This document shows, piece by piece, positions 47,801 to 60,260 of a DNA stretch of 64,000 nucleotides. The notes under the pieces are model-generated. The model was given only the letters and a program-made list of their open reading frames with translations, made no database searches and was not told where the DNA came from. A program made the position numbers and the translations under genes. Source of the DNA: Phalacrocorax aristotelis (Eukaryota; Chordata; Aves; Suliformes; Phalacrocoracidae); NCBI RefSeq assembly GCF_949628215.1, contig NC_134297.1, forward strand, positions 4,960,001 to 5,024,000. The letters run 5' to 3'. Each line of letters begins with the position of its first letter. The stretch's first letter is position 1.

Positions 47801-50800
47801 GGTGGTGAGGACAGAATATGTTTATACCCGCCCACCCCCGTGGTCAGACACCCTTCCCACCATCCACGTCATTACACCCACCTACAGCCGGCCCGTACAG
47901 AAGGCAGAGCTGACGCGCCTGGCCAACACCCTCCTGCATGTTCCGAACCTGCACTGGATCCTGGTGGAGGACTCACAGCGGCGCACGCCTCTCATCACCC
48001 GGCTGCTGCGGGACACGGGGCTTAACTACACCCACCTCAACGTGGAGACGCCCCGCAACTACAAGCTGCGGGGAGACATGAGGGATCCCCGCATTCCCCG
48101 GGGGACCATGCAGAGGAACCTTGCCCTGAGATGGCTGAGAGAGACCTTTAACAAAAATAACAGCCAGCCTGGGATTGTTTACTTTGCTGATGATGATAAC
48201 ACCTACAGCCTGGAGCTCTTTGAGGAGGTAAGACCCTGCTGGGGGGTTCCCAACTGGCTGAACACAGTGGATTAGCATGTGGGGTCTAAAAGATGCTGTG
48301 CAGCGAGCTGAGGAGATGCTGTGTACATCCCCTCCTGAGCTCTGGATCCGTCTTGTCTGTATGGTGGTCCCACTGCAGCTGCCCTGAAGTTTTTTCTGGA
48401 GCTTGGTCACTTTGGCACTGCAAAGTGTGTGTTTCCCAGGGTCAAAGGCATCATCCTGTGCGAAGTAACGGGACCCCCAGTTTATCCTGTTGCATGTGAT
48501 CAGGAGGCAGATAATTTTTACTGTAAAGAAAGCTAACGAGGAGCAGCCTTTCCCCATGGGGAGCCTTGTTAGGGTTGGAACATCACCTGTTGTCCAACGT
48601 GCGTGTGCAGAAGCACATGCCTAGCAAAAGAAACCTTAGCTGTCCTCCTTCCATCCCCCACCCTGGAGGAGATTTCTGGCTGGTTCCTGATAGGTGCTAT
48701 CCACCTTTCTTCTCCACCACCCCGATGTATTGCACTTGGCTGGCTGTTATGTTAATTCAAGTCTGTTCTTGTTTAAGGAGTCCCTGGGGTTTCTCTTCCT
48801 TGCTTGCTGTTTGCATTTGTTTGCTCTCATCCCAGAGTGTCCACTGGTTAAACTGTGTAGCTGTCAAGAGCCTGGTGCCTGCTCTGCACAGATCCCCAGC
48901 TGAGGTAGCTGAGCCCTTTCAGAGCTACGCCTGAACGGTGTCAGCACAGTCGCAGGCTTGCAGGACATCTTGTTCAGAGATGCTCTGTGCGGTTGTCCCT
49001 GGGTTGCTGCACACGTGAGGAGCATGCATTTGTCAGCGCTTGCCTCTCCTCCCAGAAGAGTAGAGCCCTTCATGCGCTGCCTCGGAGAGGGGTGTCTCTC
49101 TGCTGGGAGGTGTGTGCCGCGCTCCCCTCCGGAGCTCTTCCTCCTGCAGCGTCTGGGGACGCTGGGTGGTCCCTCGTGCTGTTGTAAGTAGGCAATGGGG
49201 CTGAGAGCTCAGCCTGGAAGTTTGTGGCTCCAGGAACTGTGATGGCAGGCTGAATTTTAGCACGACCTGACAGCCTTGTCAGGCTTGAGCAGGGGAAGGT
49301 TCCCAAGTGACTTCCCACCGTTGCTGTTTGTTCCACTCCTACTGGGGCTCTACATGAACTCCTGTGCCTTTCCCAGTCTGCAGGTATGCAATGGTCTCAC
49401 AGTGCCAGGTGCGCTGTACCTCACCTGGCTTCCAGCTCAGAAAGGACTTGTTTCCTTCCTCTCCTGAGGCCGAGCTCTTGCAGCAAGGGACAAGGAAGGA
49501 GGATTGCTTCCTTCCCTAGTTTTTCATACCAGGGATCTGTTTATTCACTCCATACATGACCCCTTTCCCTTCCCTGACGGCTTTCACTTTAGCTTGGATG
49601 GCCACAGGAATATACACGCTTTTAAGGCTGAAAGCAAATTCAGACTGAATGTCTCTCTTCCGCGGCCCGCTTTGAGGCTGGCTCTGGCAGCATCCTGAGA
49701 CAGACACTGCACATTAATAAAGCAGAAAGGGTTCCTTCATTCACCCGTGTGCTTTGCTCCTAGAGGCTTCTCCTCTCTGATCTGTAGCTGCAGTTAAGGT
49801 CACATGGAGCCAATGAAATGTGCTGTGAAATGCAGAAGACACGCACTATGGTTCCCCGTGGACAGGGGCTGCCCTTAGCATGTGTATGATGCAGAAGGGC
49901 AAGTACCAGAGCACTTCTGGTCTCGTTTGCAGTAATTAGCAGTGATGAGATTAGCTCTGGGAGTTCCCTGATCTAAGACACTGGGCTGAGAGCAGAAGGC
50001 GAGGCCGAGCCTGCTGGCAGAGCAGAACAGGGCACTGGCGTGTGAGCAGGCAGACTGGCATCCAGAGCATCTGCACTGGCAAGTGCAGGCATCTGAAGTG
50101 TCCCCTGACGGCTCCTATCTATTTCTGTTGACCCTACAGGGAGCAGAGGCGTCCAGCGTTGTCCCACTGGGTAGCAGGAGCAGCTACAAAGCACGGTCCT
50201 GCGTGCTGGGAGTTTCTGGCGAGGCTGCACACTGCTCAGCTCTCCCTGAGACTGTGGGCTAAGGCTGCAGCGCCTCACTCTGTGCCTTACTGTGGCTCAG
50301 ATTGCAGTTCAAACTCCTTAGCTTTCAGCAAAAGCACCTTTCTTCCCAGATTTGCCATTCCTGCCTTTCCAGGTGGCCTTGGGCAGGGTGCTTCCCTCCT
50401 GTGTCCTGGTTTCCTGGCTGTTCATGTGGAGGACAGATGCCCCACAGTTCTGAGACCTTTGGACAAAAACCACTCTAAACCTCAGTTATGCTGTTTATTG
50501 GCACCTTTGTTTTTAGCGCTGAACACCTGCTTGGTCCAGTAGCTATCCATTACTATTGCTATTGCTAGTTGCCACTTTCCAAAGCACTTTGCTTCTCCAG
50601 CTCCAGGATGTGCATACTGGTACAAGTGAGTAATGAGCTCTGCAGCTTGGTCCAAGCCACAGAGGGCGTCTGGCAACATAACCCAGGCTCTTGGCTCTAG
50701 GGTTTGTGCTGAAGCTCAGGGGCGTTTGCCTTCTGCAGGACAGTCAGCAAGGTGAAGTGGTTCTGCTGGGGTGCTGGTTTGTGCGTTAGACGTCGCATGC

Positions 50801-53800
50801 GGCCGATCCTTCTGCGCACACCCACCATACCCTTCTCTTTCCTTGCCTCCAGATGCGCAGCACCAGAAGGGTGTCAGTGTGGCCAGTAGCCTTCGTCGGT
50901 GGCTTGCGCTATGAGTCACCCAAAGTGAACGCTGCAGGGAAGGTCTATGGCTGGAAAACTGTGTTCGACCCCCATCGCCCCTTTGCTATAGACATGGCGG
51001 GGTTTGCTGTGAACCTCAGGCTGATCCTCCAGCGATCTCAGGCTTACTTCAAACTGCGAGGAGTGAAGGGAGGGTACCAAGAGAGCAGCCTGCTCCGGGA
51101 ACTAGTGACCTTGAACGACCTTGAGCCGAAAGCTGCCAATTGCACCAAGGTATGGTCTTTTCCTCATACGTGGGTTGTAAGGATCCCGAGGTGGGAGAAA
51201 ACCCATTCAGCCCCATCATCCAGTCATTTGTCCTCTGCATTTGAAGCACATCCTCATTGCAAGGGAGCTGGGAACGGGCAATTATGTATTAAAATGTGTG
51301 GAGGGCAGTTATCTTTTTTGGTTTCAGGATGCTAGCAACTGCCATAGGCCTTGAAATATGGAGTCTTCTCACCCCTGTAACTGTTCCTCTTTCTTATATT
51401 ACCTCTAGAAAATATCATTATTTTCCAAGGTGGGCTTATCTGTGGCCTTGCTCATCCCCTGGAGCAGGGAATTCCATAGGTGAAATGTATGTCAGTTGCT
51501 TTATGTGAATCCCTGAGGAGGGCTTCTGAGTGCTGATACTCCTGTGCTAAGCCAGCATCAGGTGAGATTTGGCCCTCTGGAGCCCATCCGAACTCTAGCC
51601 CAGGAGTACCAGCCACGGTGTTTCCTGGTGCGGGGAAAGGCTGTTCACATGATCGCTGCCTTACCGCGGATTTGCTTTCTCCCTCTTGACATCCATGCGA
51701 CATTGCTGTAGTCGTCCACATCAGCCTGGATCCTTCTGCGCCGGAGATAATGTAGAAATGTTTTAATGCCTGGGATATTGCTCTGAGCTCTAGGGGTCTT
51801 CCATAAAGCTTCATTGTGGGGGGATTTTACTGCTGTCAAATGCCTGCTAATTATTTGACTGTACTCATTGCATAGGAGCCACCAGGTCACGGAGCAGGAC
51901 CCCTATGTGCTCCGTAACATAGAAACTCAGACCACAGTGATGGTTCTTGCCCTAAAGACTTCCTGCTCTAGGATGAGAGACAACAGATGGATATCTGTCT
52001 GAAATGACAGGGGAGTGTGCGAGATACAATGAGACAATGCCGGTTAGTGTGACAGGCATCAATCGTAGCACATCAGCAACGGAGGTGCTGTCAAGTGCTT
52101 CTGAAAGCTTTGTGAGTGGGTCCCCTGAGCGCCGCAGATGTGGAGGGGGTCCCTCTGAGATCAGACCCCTGTGTAGCACTCTCATGCCTTTGCCTGTAGC
52201 AGGCACCAGCCAGACTGATTTAGGGAGTCTTTATTTTTTAATTATCCCAGGAGGATTATTCTTTTTTTGCAAATAGCCTGTTACTGCCAACAGACCCGGT
52301 GTTGGATCCAGGTCTCCGTCCATTTTTGGGATAGGAAAAAATTTTGAATAATACCCTTTGTCTCTGCTTTCCATCAGCAGTGCTCCACAGCCCCCAGCAG
52401 CGGAAAAAACAAGGATCAACATGTTCAGCAGTGCTCAGGGAAGGAGTCCAGGAATAGGGAAGAGAAGCTGAGGGTGGAAGAGCAACTTTGTTTATTATAT
52501 GCTACCTGCTCTGCCTCATCTTTTAAATCTACTTGTGTGTGGTTATGGCTGTCCAGCACTGGGATAAATAACACGGATGATCTCCCAAGGGTGGGGTAAG
52601 AGATCGGATTAAAATTAGACCTCTGTTCTTGGGTGGTGCGTGGCCTACTAGCTAACAAGAAAGCACTGGCTGGAAATAAGTGTTTGCAGCAGGACAAGGG
52701 AGATGCACAGGTTGATTTTAGGCTGGTGTACGGAAGATTAGGGGAGTTTACTCCATGGCCAGTTACACAATCTTTGGTATATTGTCCCTGCTGTAAATAA
52801 CTGGTGGAAAGAAACTGGGTTAAAAGGCTGGGCACAGGAAGTGACGGTTGAGGAGGAACACATGGAGGAAGGAACAGGTTGCTTCCAGGCAGGAGGAAAA
52901 AAATGATGCTGTCAGACAGGCTGCCACGTCGGTGCTGTCACACACGAGCTGCAGGCCAGAGGTGGGGAGGAAGCAGGAGCTGCCAGCCAGGGTTTGAAGC
53001 AGACTGCATTTCTCTTTTTGGCTAGGCTGTGGGGATCTTACAAGGGTCCTTGTTGTGAACTGAATGCTGCCTGCTCCTGGCAAACTCTGAGTGCAGCTTT
53101 GCAGGTTGAGCTTTGCCTTTCTGCTTTGAGCTGATGCCAGCAGCCACCACTTCCCAGTCGCTGTTTTGCTCACCTGTTTGATGAGGTGAGTCCAGAGAAG
53201 CAGCAGAGAAGGACAAAAGTAGGCTATGGTCTGGGGTCCTCTTGCCCCGAGATCAAAGCACAGACTTCTTTCCCATTGTGCTAGTGCGCTCCCAGCCGTT
53301 GCCATGGTTTGCTTCTGTGAAGCATAACCATACTCCTGCTTTGCAGTGAGATTTCCATTAAAATTTTTGATGTGCTCAGATACAGTCAGTAAGGAGGGAT
53401 CAGAGAATGTGTAAGATAAGCATAGACATCTGTTTTCCAAAGATGCTGCCTTCCCTGTGTGCTGTGCTGCTATTTGTAATATTTATCAGAATTCAGCCCA
53501 CAAATGCACACTCCTGCAAAAAGCTTAAGCTTTGGCCAAAGACATATTTCCTGCTTATTTTCTTTGATTTGGGAACTGCCCAAAATGATGAAGAAAATTA
53601 AGTCATTATTAATTGCCATGGAGAAAGAAAAGACTTATCCCTCCTTATCAGGAGGGAAGGGTTGGTTTATACCGGAGTTGTAAGGAACCAAGGCTTTGCA
53701 AGCGTGCTATGTATTTCTGTGTTCTGATGCTTCTGCATTTCTCCCCACCCACCCCCAAAGCAAACCATACTCTTTTCAATCCATTGACACAGGATAGAGC

Positions 53801-56800
53801 TCTGAGATTCTTTATTCCCATAAGATTGGTGTAACTGGGACATATTCTGCTCCCCATTTTCCATTAACACCTGAAGAAACAAGCTCCAGTGTGCTCAACC
53901 AAGGAGCCCTTAAAGGAGAGAGACTTTGAGTGGCCCCAGCTATAGAAAAAGCCTCAGCGTGGGCTGGCACAAGAGGACAGACCACAAAATACATCATCAT
54001 TGGAAATGAGGCTGCTCCTGGAGCCGCTTGTTTCTCCAGCAAGATAGGGGTAGGTATGTCTCGTTGGGTGAGACAGGCTTCTGTGCACTCCGTGGTCTCG
54101 GTAGCAATTCACCGGGATTGAAGTGGTGGCTAAAAGTAGTCATTCCTCCTCTCTCCTTATCTCTTGGCTGAGTCAGATCTGAGATTAAATCTGAGGGTTA
54201 GCAGCTCGGTGCTGAGGTGGATGTTATGAAAGGGAATCGGCTGGCAGCTTTGTGCTGGACCGGGAACGGCTCCTCCCTGAGCCTTAGAGGCCGGGGGCGT
54301 GTGGGCACCGTGAAATGCCACAGCTGGGATAACCGGTTGCGATCAGACACAGGCTAGAGAACAGGGAGAAAAGAGAGGGGAATAAATCCTTGCGTATACG
54401 GAGGAGACCAAGCCTTTGGGCCCAGCGGCAGCCAGGAAATTGCACAGCAAAAGGAGACCAGACCTGGCTGCTTTGTGGTGTCACAGACCTAAAACTGGCT
54501 CAGAATGGGCAGGAGCGAGGGTGAACGTCAGCCTAAGGCAAGAAAGCTTGAAAAGGAGTAGTTTGCTTCCTCCTGACGTTATCTTGTGGTGCTACGTATG
54601 GCAGGCAGGGGAATCATCCTCACGAGCTCTTTGCTTTCGTTGCCTTTCAGGGGCTGAGCAGTACGGTACGGACGGAGGAGATCTGTCCCCTTTGGGGTTA
54701 GGCTGCTCCTGCTCCCCTCTTCGTGTGGGTCTGTGGCCAGAGGCTTGCAGTGAGCGCTCAGTATCCTGGCTGCTCTGCGGCAGCGCTTTGCTGGTTAAGC
54801 TTCACACGCACACGAGTGAAGACACCAGTGCTCAAGCTGTTGATTTTTATGACAGATGTGCAGAACTTGGAGGGTTCTTTTGGCTTTGTCTTGTCCTGAT
54901 TAGTCACCAGAACTGCTGCGCCAATGCCATCCCCTGTACCACAGCTGAAAGCTGTAATTTACACCAGAGTAGTTCGGGTTTTGCAGCACTGCCTGCCGGC
55001 ACTGCTCCACGGTGGACCTTCAGATCTGTGCTGCAGCTGCAATAGCTCAAATTAGACTGCTGTGACCCTTTCTTCTCTTGCGGTTTTGTATGTTTTGCCT
55101 ATAATACCCATGACAAAGCACAAGTCTTCAAGTTGGTGTAATTGCACAGTTGAAGATTTCTGTTTGAGCTCATTTAATAGCAGTGGCCACAATTCTCTTG
55201 ACATGAGAAAAGCAAGAGTTACGGGTAGGAGCAATCTTTTTTATACCAATGGATGTGCTTTTGGGAGAAGAGGGCCTCCACGATGCCTACGAGAGTCTGC
55301 AGAAATTTGGTTAAGCACAAGCTGAGAGGAAGCAAATCCATCGTTTCAGCTTGGTGTCTCTTTTTCTTCACGTTGCACAGTCTCCATTTCAAATAGCAAT
55401 TATTGAAACCCTCCACGGAGGGTCTGTGCGCTTGAAACACTGTGACCCCCTGAACCGTAGGTCGACTTGCCTGTTTGATTTTAATTTCCTGTTAGAAGAC
55501 AGTGCAGAAGTCGGCTATGGAGATGAATCCTCTCAGATCTGTTTTGAGTCCCCTGATTCTGAATGGCAAAGCTGTGAACGATTGGAAGCGTTTCGCGGTA
55601 GCAGAGATTTTTAAGGGGAGCCCCTCAGGTGACCCATATGAAACCACTGTTCAGGGGAAGCCAGGCACTTGGTGCCCCTCCCTGCTTTCTCCCTTCCAAG
55701 CTGTACTTTTCACACGAGCCAGAGCGTCCCTGAGGCATAAAACAAATGCACTGCTTGTGGAAAAAATCAAGCAATTGGCTGAGAGGACAAGCAGGTGTTT
55801 CTGTACTAAACGGTGATCTCCCCCCCACTTTGCAGTGTGCACTTTTCAGGCACAGCATGAAAAATGGTAGAAGCTGCTGTATCAAGCCGCAAACTGAAAA
55901 TTGGTCCATTTTAGTTAATTTATTATAACTGTCTTTTTTGGCGCTTGGCTTTAACAATGCAAAAGTGGGATCCAGTTTAAAGAAACGCTAATAACGTGTC
56001 GTTGTGGTCTTCTGTTTATGCAGTACGTAGAGTTGTTTAAGTGTGACTGCCATTCCTGGCAGGGTGCAGCCCTTGGCCATCAGCGGGGTTAGGCGTTTCG
56101 GTGTCAGAAGTGGAAGGAGCTCTTACCTGCTCCCGCTGGAAAGAATTGGCTACAAGCTTTTTCTAGCACCTGGGCTGCATTAAGGTTTATACATTCTGTT
56201 TGTTGGCTGAGGAGCTCGCAACTGATGCTTGCATAGCACTGAGAGCCACTTGTACAGACCTGTTTGGTTTTGCCTTTTCACAGGGAAGTAACGCAGTAAT
56301 CGCAGCAGCGTTGCTGCAGTGGGTGAGCAGGGCTGTAATAAAGGCTAACTTTGATAAGCAGGCTCTGAAGTGGTTGTGGGGGAGCGATTAAATGGTTTTT
56401 TGGACCCACTCCAAACAGCAATTGGTCTCTACTGCCTTAGTATTAGCGGGTGAGATTTAAGCTCTGCACAGGAGGTGACTTCTCACATCAGAGACAAATT
56501 TGGTCAAACAGCTTCTTGGGAAGGTGGGGGTGCTCCTGTTTAACCAGGAGGGTTTGAAAAGTGCTTTGTTCATCCTTCAGAAACAGAGCATGCCCTCGTT
56601 TTTCAGAAAAGCAGGGACTGGGTATGAAATGGTTTACAGATACGTGGATTAAATGTGCAGAGTATCGCCATAGCAACAAGAGGGAAACCCCCGCAAGGTA
56701 GGAAATATCAATGTGAACAGGTGAAGGGAAGCAGGAAACTGTAGCTCTGAAGGGATAAAGCTGCTCCCAGAAATCCAGGTTCTAGGAGCAAAGCAATAAG

Positions 56801-58064
56801 TTTAATTGAGTCTAGTGAGGGGAGAATATTTTAAACAGCTTCCAGAACCGTCTGTGCCAGCTGTACAGCACAGCTAGCAGAAACTATTTACCTATAATAG
56901 TTTCCCCCCGCCTCCAAAAATGTTAGACCACCTCTTTATTTTTTTTCCAGTATGCCTCCACAGATGTTGATCTATATTAGCCTTTGCTGTTAAGACTGAG
57001 GGAAGCGTTTAGCAGAAGCTTCAGTTTGTTTTAAGCAAGTTGGAGAGGGGCTTTAAAGTGATGCAACATACTGTACCTGCTACAGAACAGCGGAAGGCAG
57101 CGTGGGGCCAGCATTTCAAAGCAAATGTGTACGGGGCTTTGGAGGTGATGTGGCAGACTAATGCTTGCTGGGTTATGAAAAGTCTGTGCAAAGTCCAGAG
57201 CTTGTGGGAGGAAGGGGCGTGTTCTGTAACTATCTCCTGCATCTTGCAGCTCTGAGACAGCAGAGCTTGCAACAAAGAACTGGAGCAGCAGTAAGTACTT
57301 CTCAGCTCAGCATCACTCTCGCATCTTTTTAGGGTCTTAAAAGAATTTAAAAGTCAAAAAGATGTGATAGTGAGGTTAGAAAGCAGGCTAACACCTTCCC
57401 TCCAATAATGGATTTTCAGAGACACACTGAAAAAAATCCATTTTAATGCTTCACACAACCGAAGGCAACGGTGGCGACTGGAGCAGCTGGTGGTGCTCAG
57501 GATAACAACCTCTTCCCTCTAACGCATGAGTCACAACGTGACCTGCAGCGGCAAGACTTTGCATTCCCACTCTGAGCCTGGCAAATATCTCCTCACTGGC
57601 CAAGGATGCAGTAACATGCTAACTAAGAACCAGGGTAGCGTGGGGAAACGTGCGCACGATTCTCCGGTTATGAAGGAACTGCCTTACACCACTGAAAAGG
57701 TTGATGAGCCTTTCGAGGAAGATGGTTGATAACTACATGGAAGGAGGAGGTTAATGTCCCAAGACAGTACACTGTAAAATGGGTAATTTCTGTGCACTGT
57801 GCATTTTGGGTAGCTGTAGGCCTGCCTAAATGAAGCTTTATGCAAACCTCCTTTCAGCTGTGAATGCGCCATTAGGCTCCAGGGTAGACGGTTAAATTGC
57901 ACTATTGATTTAATGTGCAAGAATATTTGTTAGTGCAGTGAAGAGATGCAGCTAATGACTTCTGTTGGCTTCTTCAGATTTTAGTCTGGCATACGAGGAC
58001 AGAAAAGCCTGTGCTGGTGAACGAGGGGAAGAAAGGATTCACAGATCCCAACGTGGAAATCTGA
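44717..58064 (+). CDS. B3GAT1: B3GAT1, beta-1,3-glucuronosyltransferase 1 (GlcAT-P), whole coding span
   Basis: The join is 44717-44828, 47719-48227, 50853-51149 and 57978-58064. It totals 1005 bases, giving 334 aa plus stop, the same length as the human enzyme. All junctions are GT-AG and in frame. The product is a type II Golgi enzyme of glycosyltransferase family 43. It moves glucuronic acid from UDP-GlcA to terminal N-acetyllactosamine, the precursor of the HNK-1 (CD57) epitope, which CHST10 then sulfates. Visible features: basic cytoplasmic tail (MPKRRD), membrane anchor about residues 7-24, a short variable stem to about residue 55, and a catalytic domain with the metal-binding DDD at 195-197 and the expected catalytic base E284 in GGYQESS. 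The conserved WHTR is at 310-313. Potential N-glycosylation sites are N140 (NYT), N184 (NNS) and N303 (NCT). The GlcAT-S and GlcAT-I paralogs (B3GAT2, B3GAT3) fit less well, because the N-terminus and stem follow B3GAT1. No break or missing key residue is seen. Confidence 0.97.
44829..47718 (+). other. B3GAT1: B3GAT1 intron
   Basis: A 2.9 kb intron with donor GTGAGA and acceptor cttgctcag. I see no additional exon, and the open frames on both strands have no recognisable homology. It holds short T/A-rich simple sequence near 47545-47575 (ttatttatttgtgtacttatttatt). Confidence 0.85.
47719..48227 (+). CDS. B3GAT1: B3GAT1 coding exon 2 (stem and N-terminal catalytic half)
   Basis: Encodes residues 38-207 and completes the split Asp codon at the junction (HK-D-DGGDSRRD). 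It contains the stem, the conserved SDRDIVEVVRTEYVYTRPPP block, the donor-binding entry TPTYSRPVQKAEL, the N-glycosylation sequons NYT (140) and NNS (184), and the metal-binding FADDDNTY motif (DDD 195-197). It ends GAG|GTAAGA in phase 0. The stem (residues 39-55) is the part that differs most from the human sequence I recall; the catalytic part is nearly identical. Confidence 0.97.
48228..50852 (+). other. B3GAT1: B3GAT1 intron
   Basis: A 2.6 kb intron, donor GTAAGA, acceptor tccttgcctccag. No exon is recognised on either strand. A weak MIR-like piece may lie near 50630-50700 (cagcttggtccaagccacagagg...aacccaggctcttggctct). Confidence 0.85.
50853..51149 (+). CDS. B3GAT1: B3GAT1 coding exon 3 (acceptor-binding half, catalytic base)
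   Basis: Encodes residues 208-306 in phase 0 at both ends. It contains MRSTRRVSVWPVAFVGGLRY, the WKTVFDPHRPFAIDMAGFAV block, and GGYQESSLLREL, whose Glu (residue 284) is the expected catalytic base of GT43 enzymes. It ends with the sequon NCT (303) and donor AAG|GTATGG. The ATG at its first codon is internal Met208, not a start. Confidence 0.97.
51150..57977 (+). other. B3GAT1: B3GAT1 intron, largest between coding exons
   Basis: A 6.8 kb intron with donor GTATGG and acceptor ggcttcttcag. It contains the longest chance frames of the window (for example 54416-55045 plus strand and 52820-53440 minus strand), neither of which resembles a known protein. No repeats beyond short simple runs are evident, and no nested gene is seen. 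Confidence 0.8.
57978..58064 (+). CDS. B3GAT1: B3GAT1 terminal coding exon
   Basis: Encodes the last 28 residues, ILVWHTRTEKPVLVNEGKKG and FTDPNVEI, followed by TGA at 58062-58064. WHTR contains the conserved His and Arg (311 and 313) that contact the nucleotide of the sugar donor in this family. The exon is short and is followed 31 bases after the stop by a good splice donor, so the gene appears to have a downstream untranslated exon. Confidence 0.96.
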   Translation: MLVWHTRTEKPVLVNEGKKGFTDPNVEI

Positions 58065-58095
58065 CTGTGCAAGGCTGAGCGGAGACCAGCACCTG
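58065..58095 (+). other. B3GAT1: B3GAT1 3' UTR segment ending at a splice donor
   Basis: Thirty-one bases lie between the stop codon and CTG|GTAAGA at 58096. A junction this close to the stop (under about 50 bases) would not be expected to trigger nonsense-mediated decay. If the donor is not used, the 3' UTR simply continues. Confidence 0.5.
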
Positions 58096-59345
58096 GTAAG
58101 AGCTCACATTTTTGAAAAGTAATGAGAAGCAACAGTAAAAAGGGAAAATACTAGACAATTTCAAGAAAAAGACAAAAGCTCTTTTAAATCTGCTTTTTAC
58201 TTTCCATTCTTCACATCTCTGACCTTCCCTTACCGCAAAACTTCTTGAGACCATTAGTTAATCTCTCTCTTTTTTTCGTCTTTAAAGCAGGCTGCTAAAG
58301 GGGAAATAGCTGGTGAGAGGTTTGGGGAAAGAAGAGAAATCCACGGAACAAGAGTTTAGGTGGAAGTTACATTGTTAGAAAAACCAAACCCTTGTCTAAA
58401 CAAGAAGGTTGCCTTATCAACTGTACTAATGTAGCTAAAGGACAAGGGTGAAGGACGTGGATTCATCCACCTACAAACACCTGAGGAAAGCTAAGGCAAT
58501 ATCAGTGAAAGCATTTTTAAGTCAGGCAGGAGCTGTCACCGAGGGAAGAGTTTAATTTATATCCACAACAAAGCCACACAAAGTCAGAGACAAGTAAGGG
58601 AGGGCGTGGATTAAACCCCACTTGGGGTATTTGTTTACCTAAGGTGAGCACATTTGTCTTCATCCCTGGAAAGGAAGAAAGAACACGCACGTTGATGGCT
58701 GGCTTCCTGCTCGTTTGTTTATGCCCTGGCTTCTCATCTTTAATTACCTGAGCATCCTGGTGCGTTTAGGCGTCTGTATTTCCAGGGTGTGCTCTGCAGT
58801 TGGTTTGCTAGAGCGAAGGATGGGCTGTTTGCTTGTGTCTGCATCCAGACTACGTTGCGTAGTTCATCATTATGGAGAAAACAGACATGCACAACTCCCT
58901 TCAGCTGGAGCGTAGAACCAGGCCTGGAGGGGAGGGAAGGTTGCTGCCTGTTCTCTTCCCATCTCAAATACAGAGAAGAGCAGCAAAGGGGTAGATTTGC
59001 TCAGCAGCGGTATATTTTTAACAGTACCGAGGTCTCTTTTAGCACATTGCCTCGGGCTAAGTGGATGGAGCCCTGCCTGCTGCAGTGGCCTGCCTTTGCG
59101 GCCCATTGGCAGGACAGCAGCGGAAAGCCTGCGCTGCGTATTATCTGCACTATATATAGCAGCTTTGCAGAGAGGCCGTAGCTCTCCAGTGCTGTCACAA
59201 CTGCTTTTCACCAACACCCAGTTGCCTAGCAGCAGTACTCACAGATCTGCAATTGGAGATGGGTTTTGGGATGGTTCCAAGGGGTGGCAGCTAACTGCAG
59301 CAAGGCAAAAGGGTAATATACATGCTGGTTGTGTCTCTGTTGCAG
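58096..59345 (+). other. B3GAT1: Probable intron within the B3GAT1 3' UTR
   Basis: A 1.25 kb stretch with donor GTAAGA and acceptor ggttgtgtctctgttgcag ending at 59345. Nothing coding is recognised. The alternative is a continuous unspliced 3' UTR. Confidence 0.45.
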
Positions 59346-60254
59346 AAGATATCTTCATGCACAGCCTGCAAGGTTCCTCTCCACAGCATACAACCAGCCA
59401 GACATGCAGTAGCCAGGACCTCTGCTGACTTCCAAGAGTTTTAGCGTACTGAAAACAAGCAACACTGCATACATAAACTACCCGGATTCCCCTGCCCTTC
59501 CTCCTGGACTCTGAGCAGAACCAGACGCTCTGGAGATGGAGAAAAAGCACAGAAAATACAGGACTGACACCAACTTCAGTACAAGACCAGCTGCTTCGCG
59601 AGATGCTCGGTTTGGGAGAAGCGTATGCAGGGCACGATGCACTGAAGACACGGCCCAGCTGGAACGGCAGCCTAGACTGAGGGGGCTGTTTTACAGGACC
59701 TGAAAGCAAGGGTGAGAATGCCCACAGGAGCGTGTTGGCCCCGATGACTTGTTTTTCCTGAGACACACGTACCTTGCAGCTATGTGTGCAACAGCCTAAG
59801 CAGCTCTCTGTTCACGGAGGGGACAGCTGCCTTCTGAGATGGCACCTTAGCCCTTAATTTTAAACCTACTTTAATCAGTGTTTATTACGCTGCACAAGAC
59901 AGGAATGTTTCCGGGGAGGGTGAAAAGCAAGGCAGGTTAGAACAAACCCATTAAGTATCTCTGTTCTCATTGTATTCCCTCTCCTTTCCCGTCATTAGTT
60001 TCACGGTTTGGAGGGCACTCTGACATACCTCTGTGTTCCTGGATGGAGTTACATTTACAGCGTGTGGTTCTCTATTCATCCATGCTAAAATAACTGGAAG
60101 TGGGTTTTAATGAGATTGCTGTGGCCATACACCATAATATTTCATCCAGGCTCAGATCTTGGTTCTGCTTATCTCTAATTTGGTTCACATGAGCATTAGG
60201 TATGGGATTCTCTGAAGGGTGCTCTTACACAAAGCCAAATTTCCACTCTTAAAA

Positions 60255-60260
60255 AATAAA
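60255..60260 (+). terminator. B3GAT1: Candidate proximal polyadenylation signal of B3GAT1
   Basis: AATAAA on the coding strand, followed 30-45 bases later by 'gctgtttttagtgc', a plausible U/GU-rich downstream element. It would give a 3' UTR exon of about 0.9 kb. Confidence 0.45.

Noticed and set aside
47973-48557. 194-codon minus-strand frame opposite B3GAT1 coding exon 2
   Set aside because: It is the antisense shadow of a conserved coding exon, whose high GC and lack of CTA/TTA/TCA triplets in that register keep the reverse frame open.
52820-53440. 206-codon minus-strand open frame
   Set aside because: No family resemblance and no flanking gene structure; overlaps intronic sequence of B3GAT1. 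Chance frame.
54416-55045. 209-codon plus-strand open frame inside the 6.8 kb B3GAT1 intron
   Set aside because: Low-complexity composition, many Cys/Ser/Leu runs, no recognisable domain, and inside an intron. A few frames of 150-200 codons are expected by chance in a 64 kb window of moderate GC.
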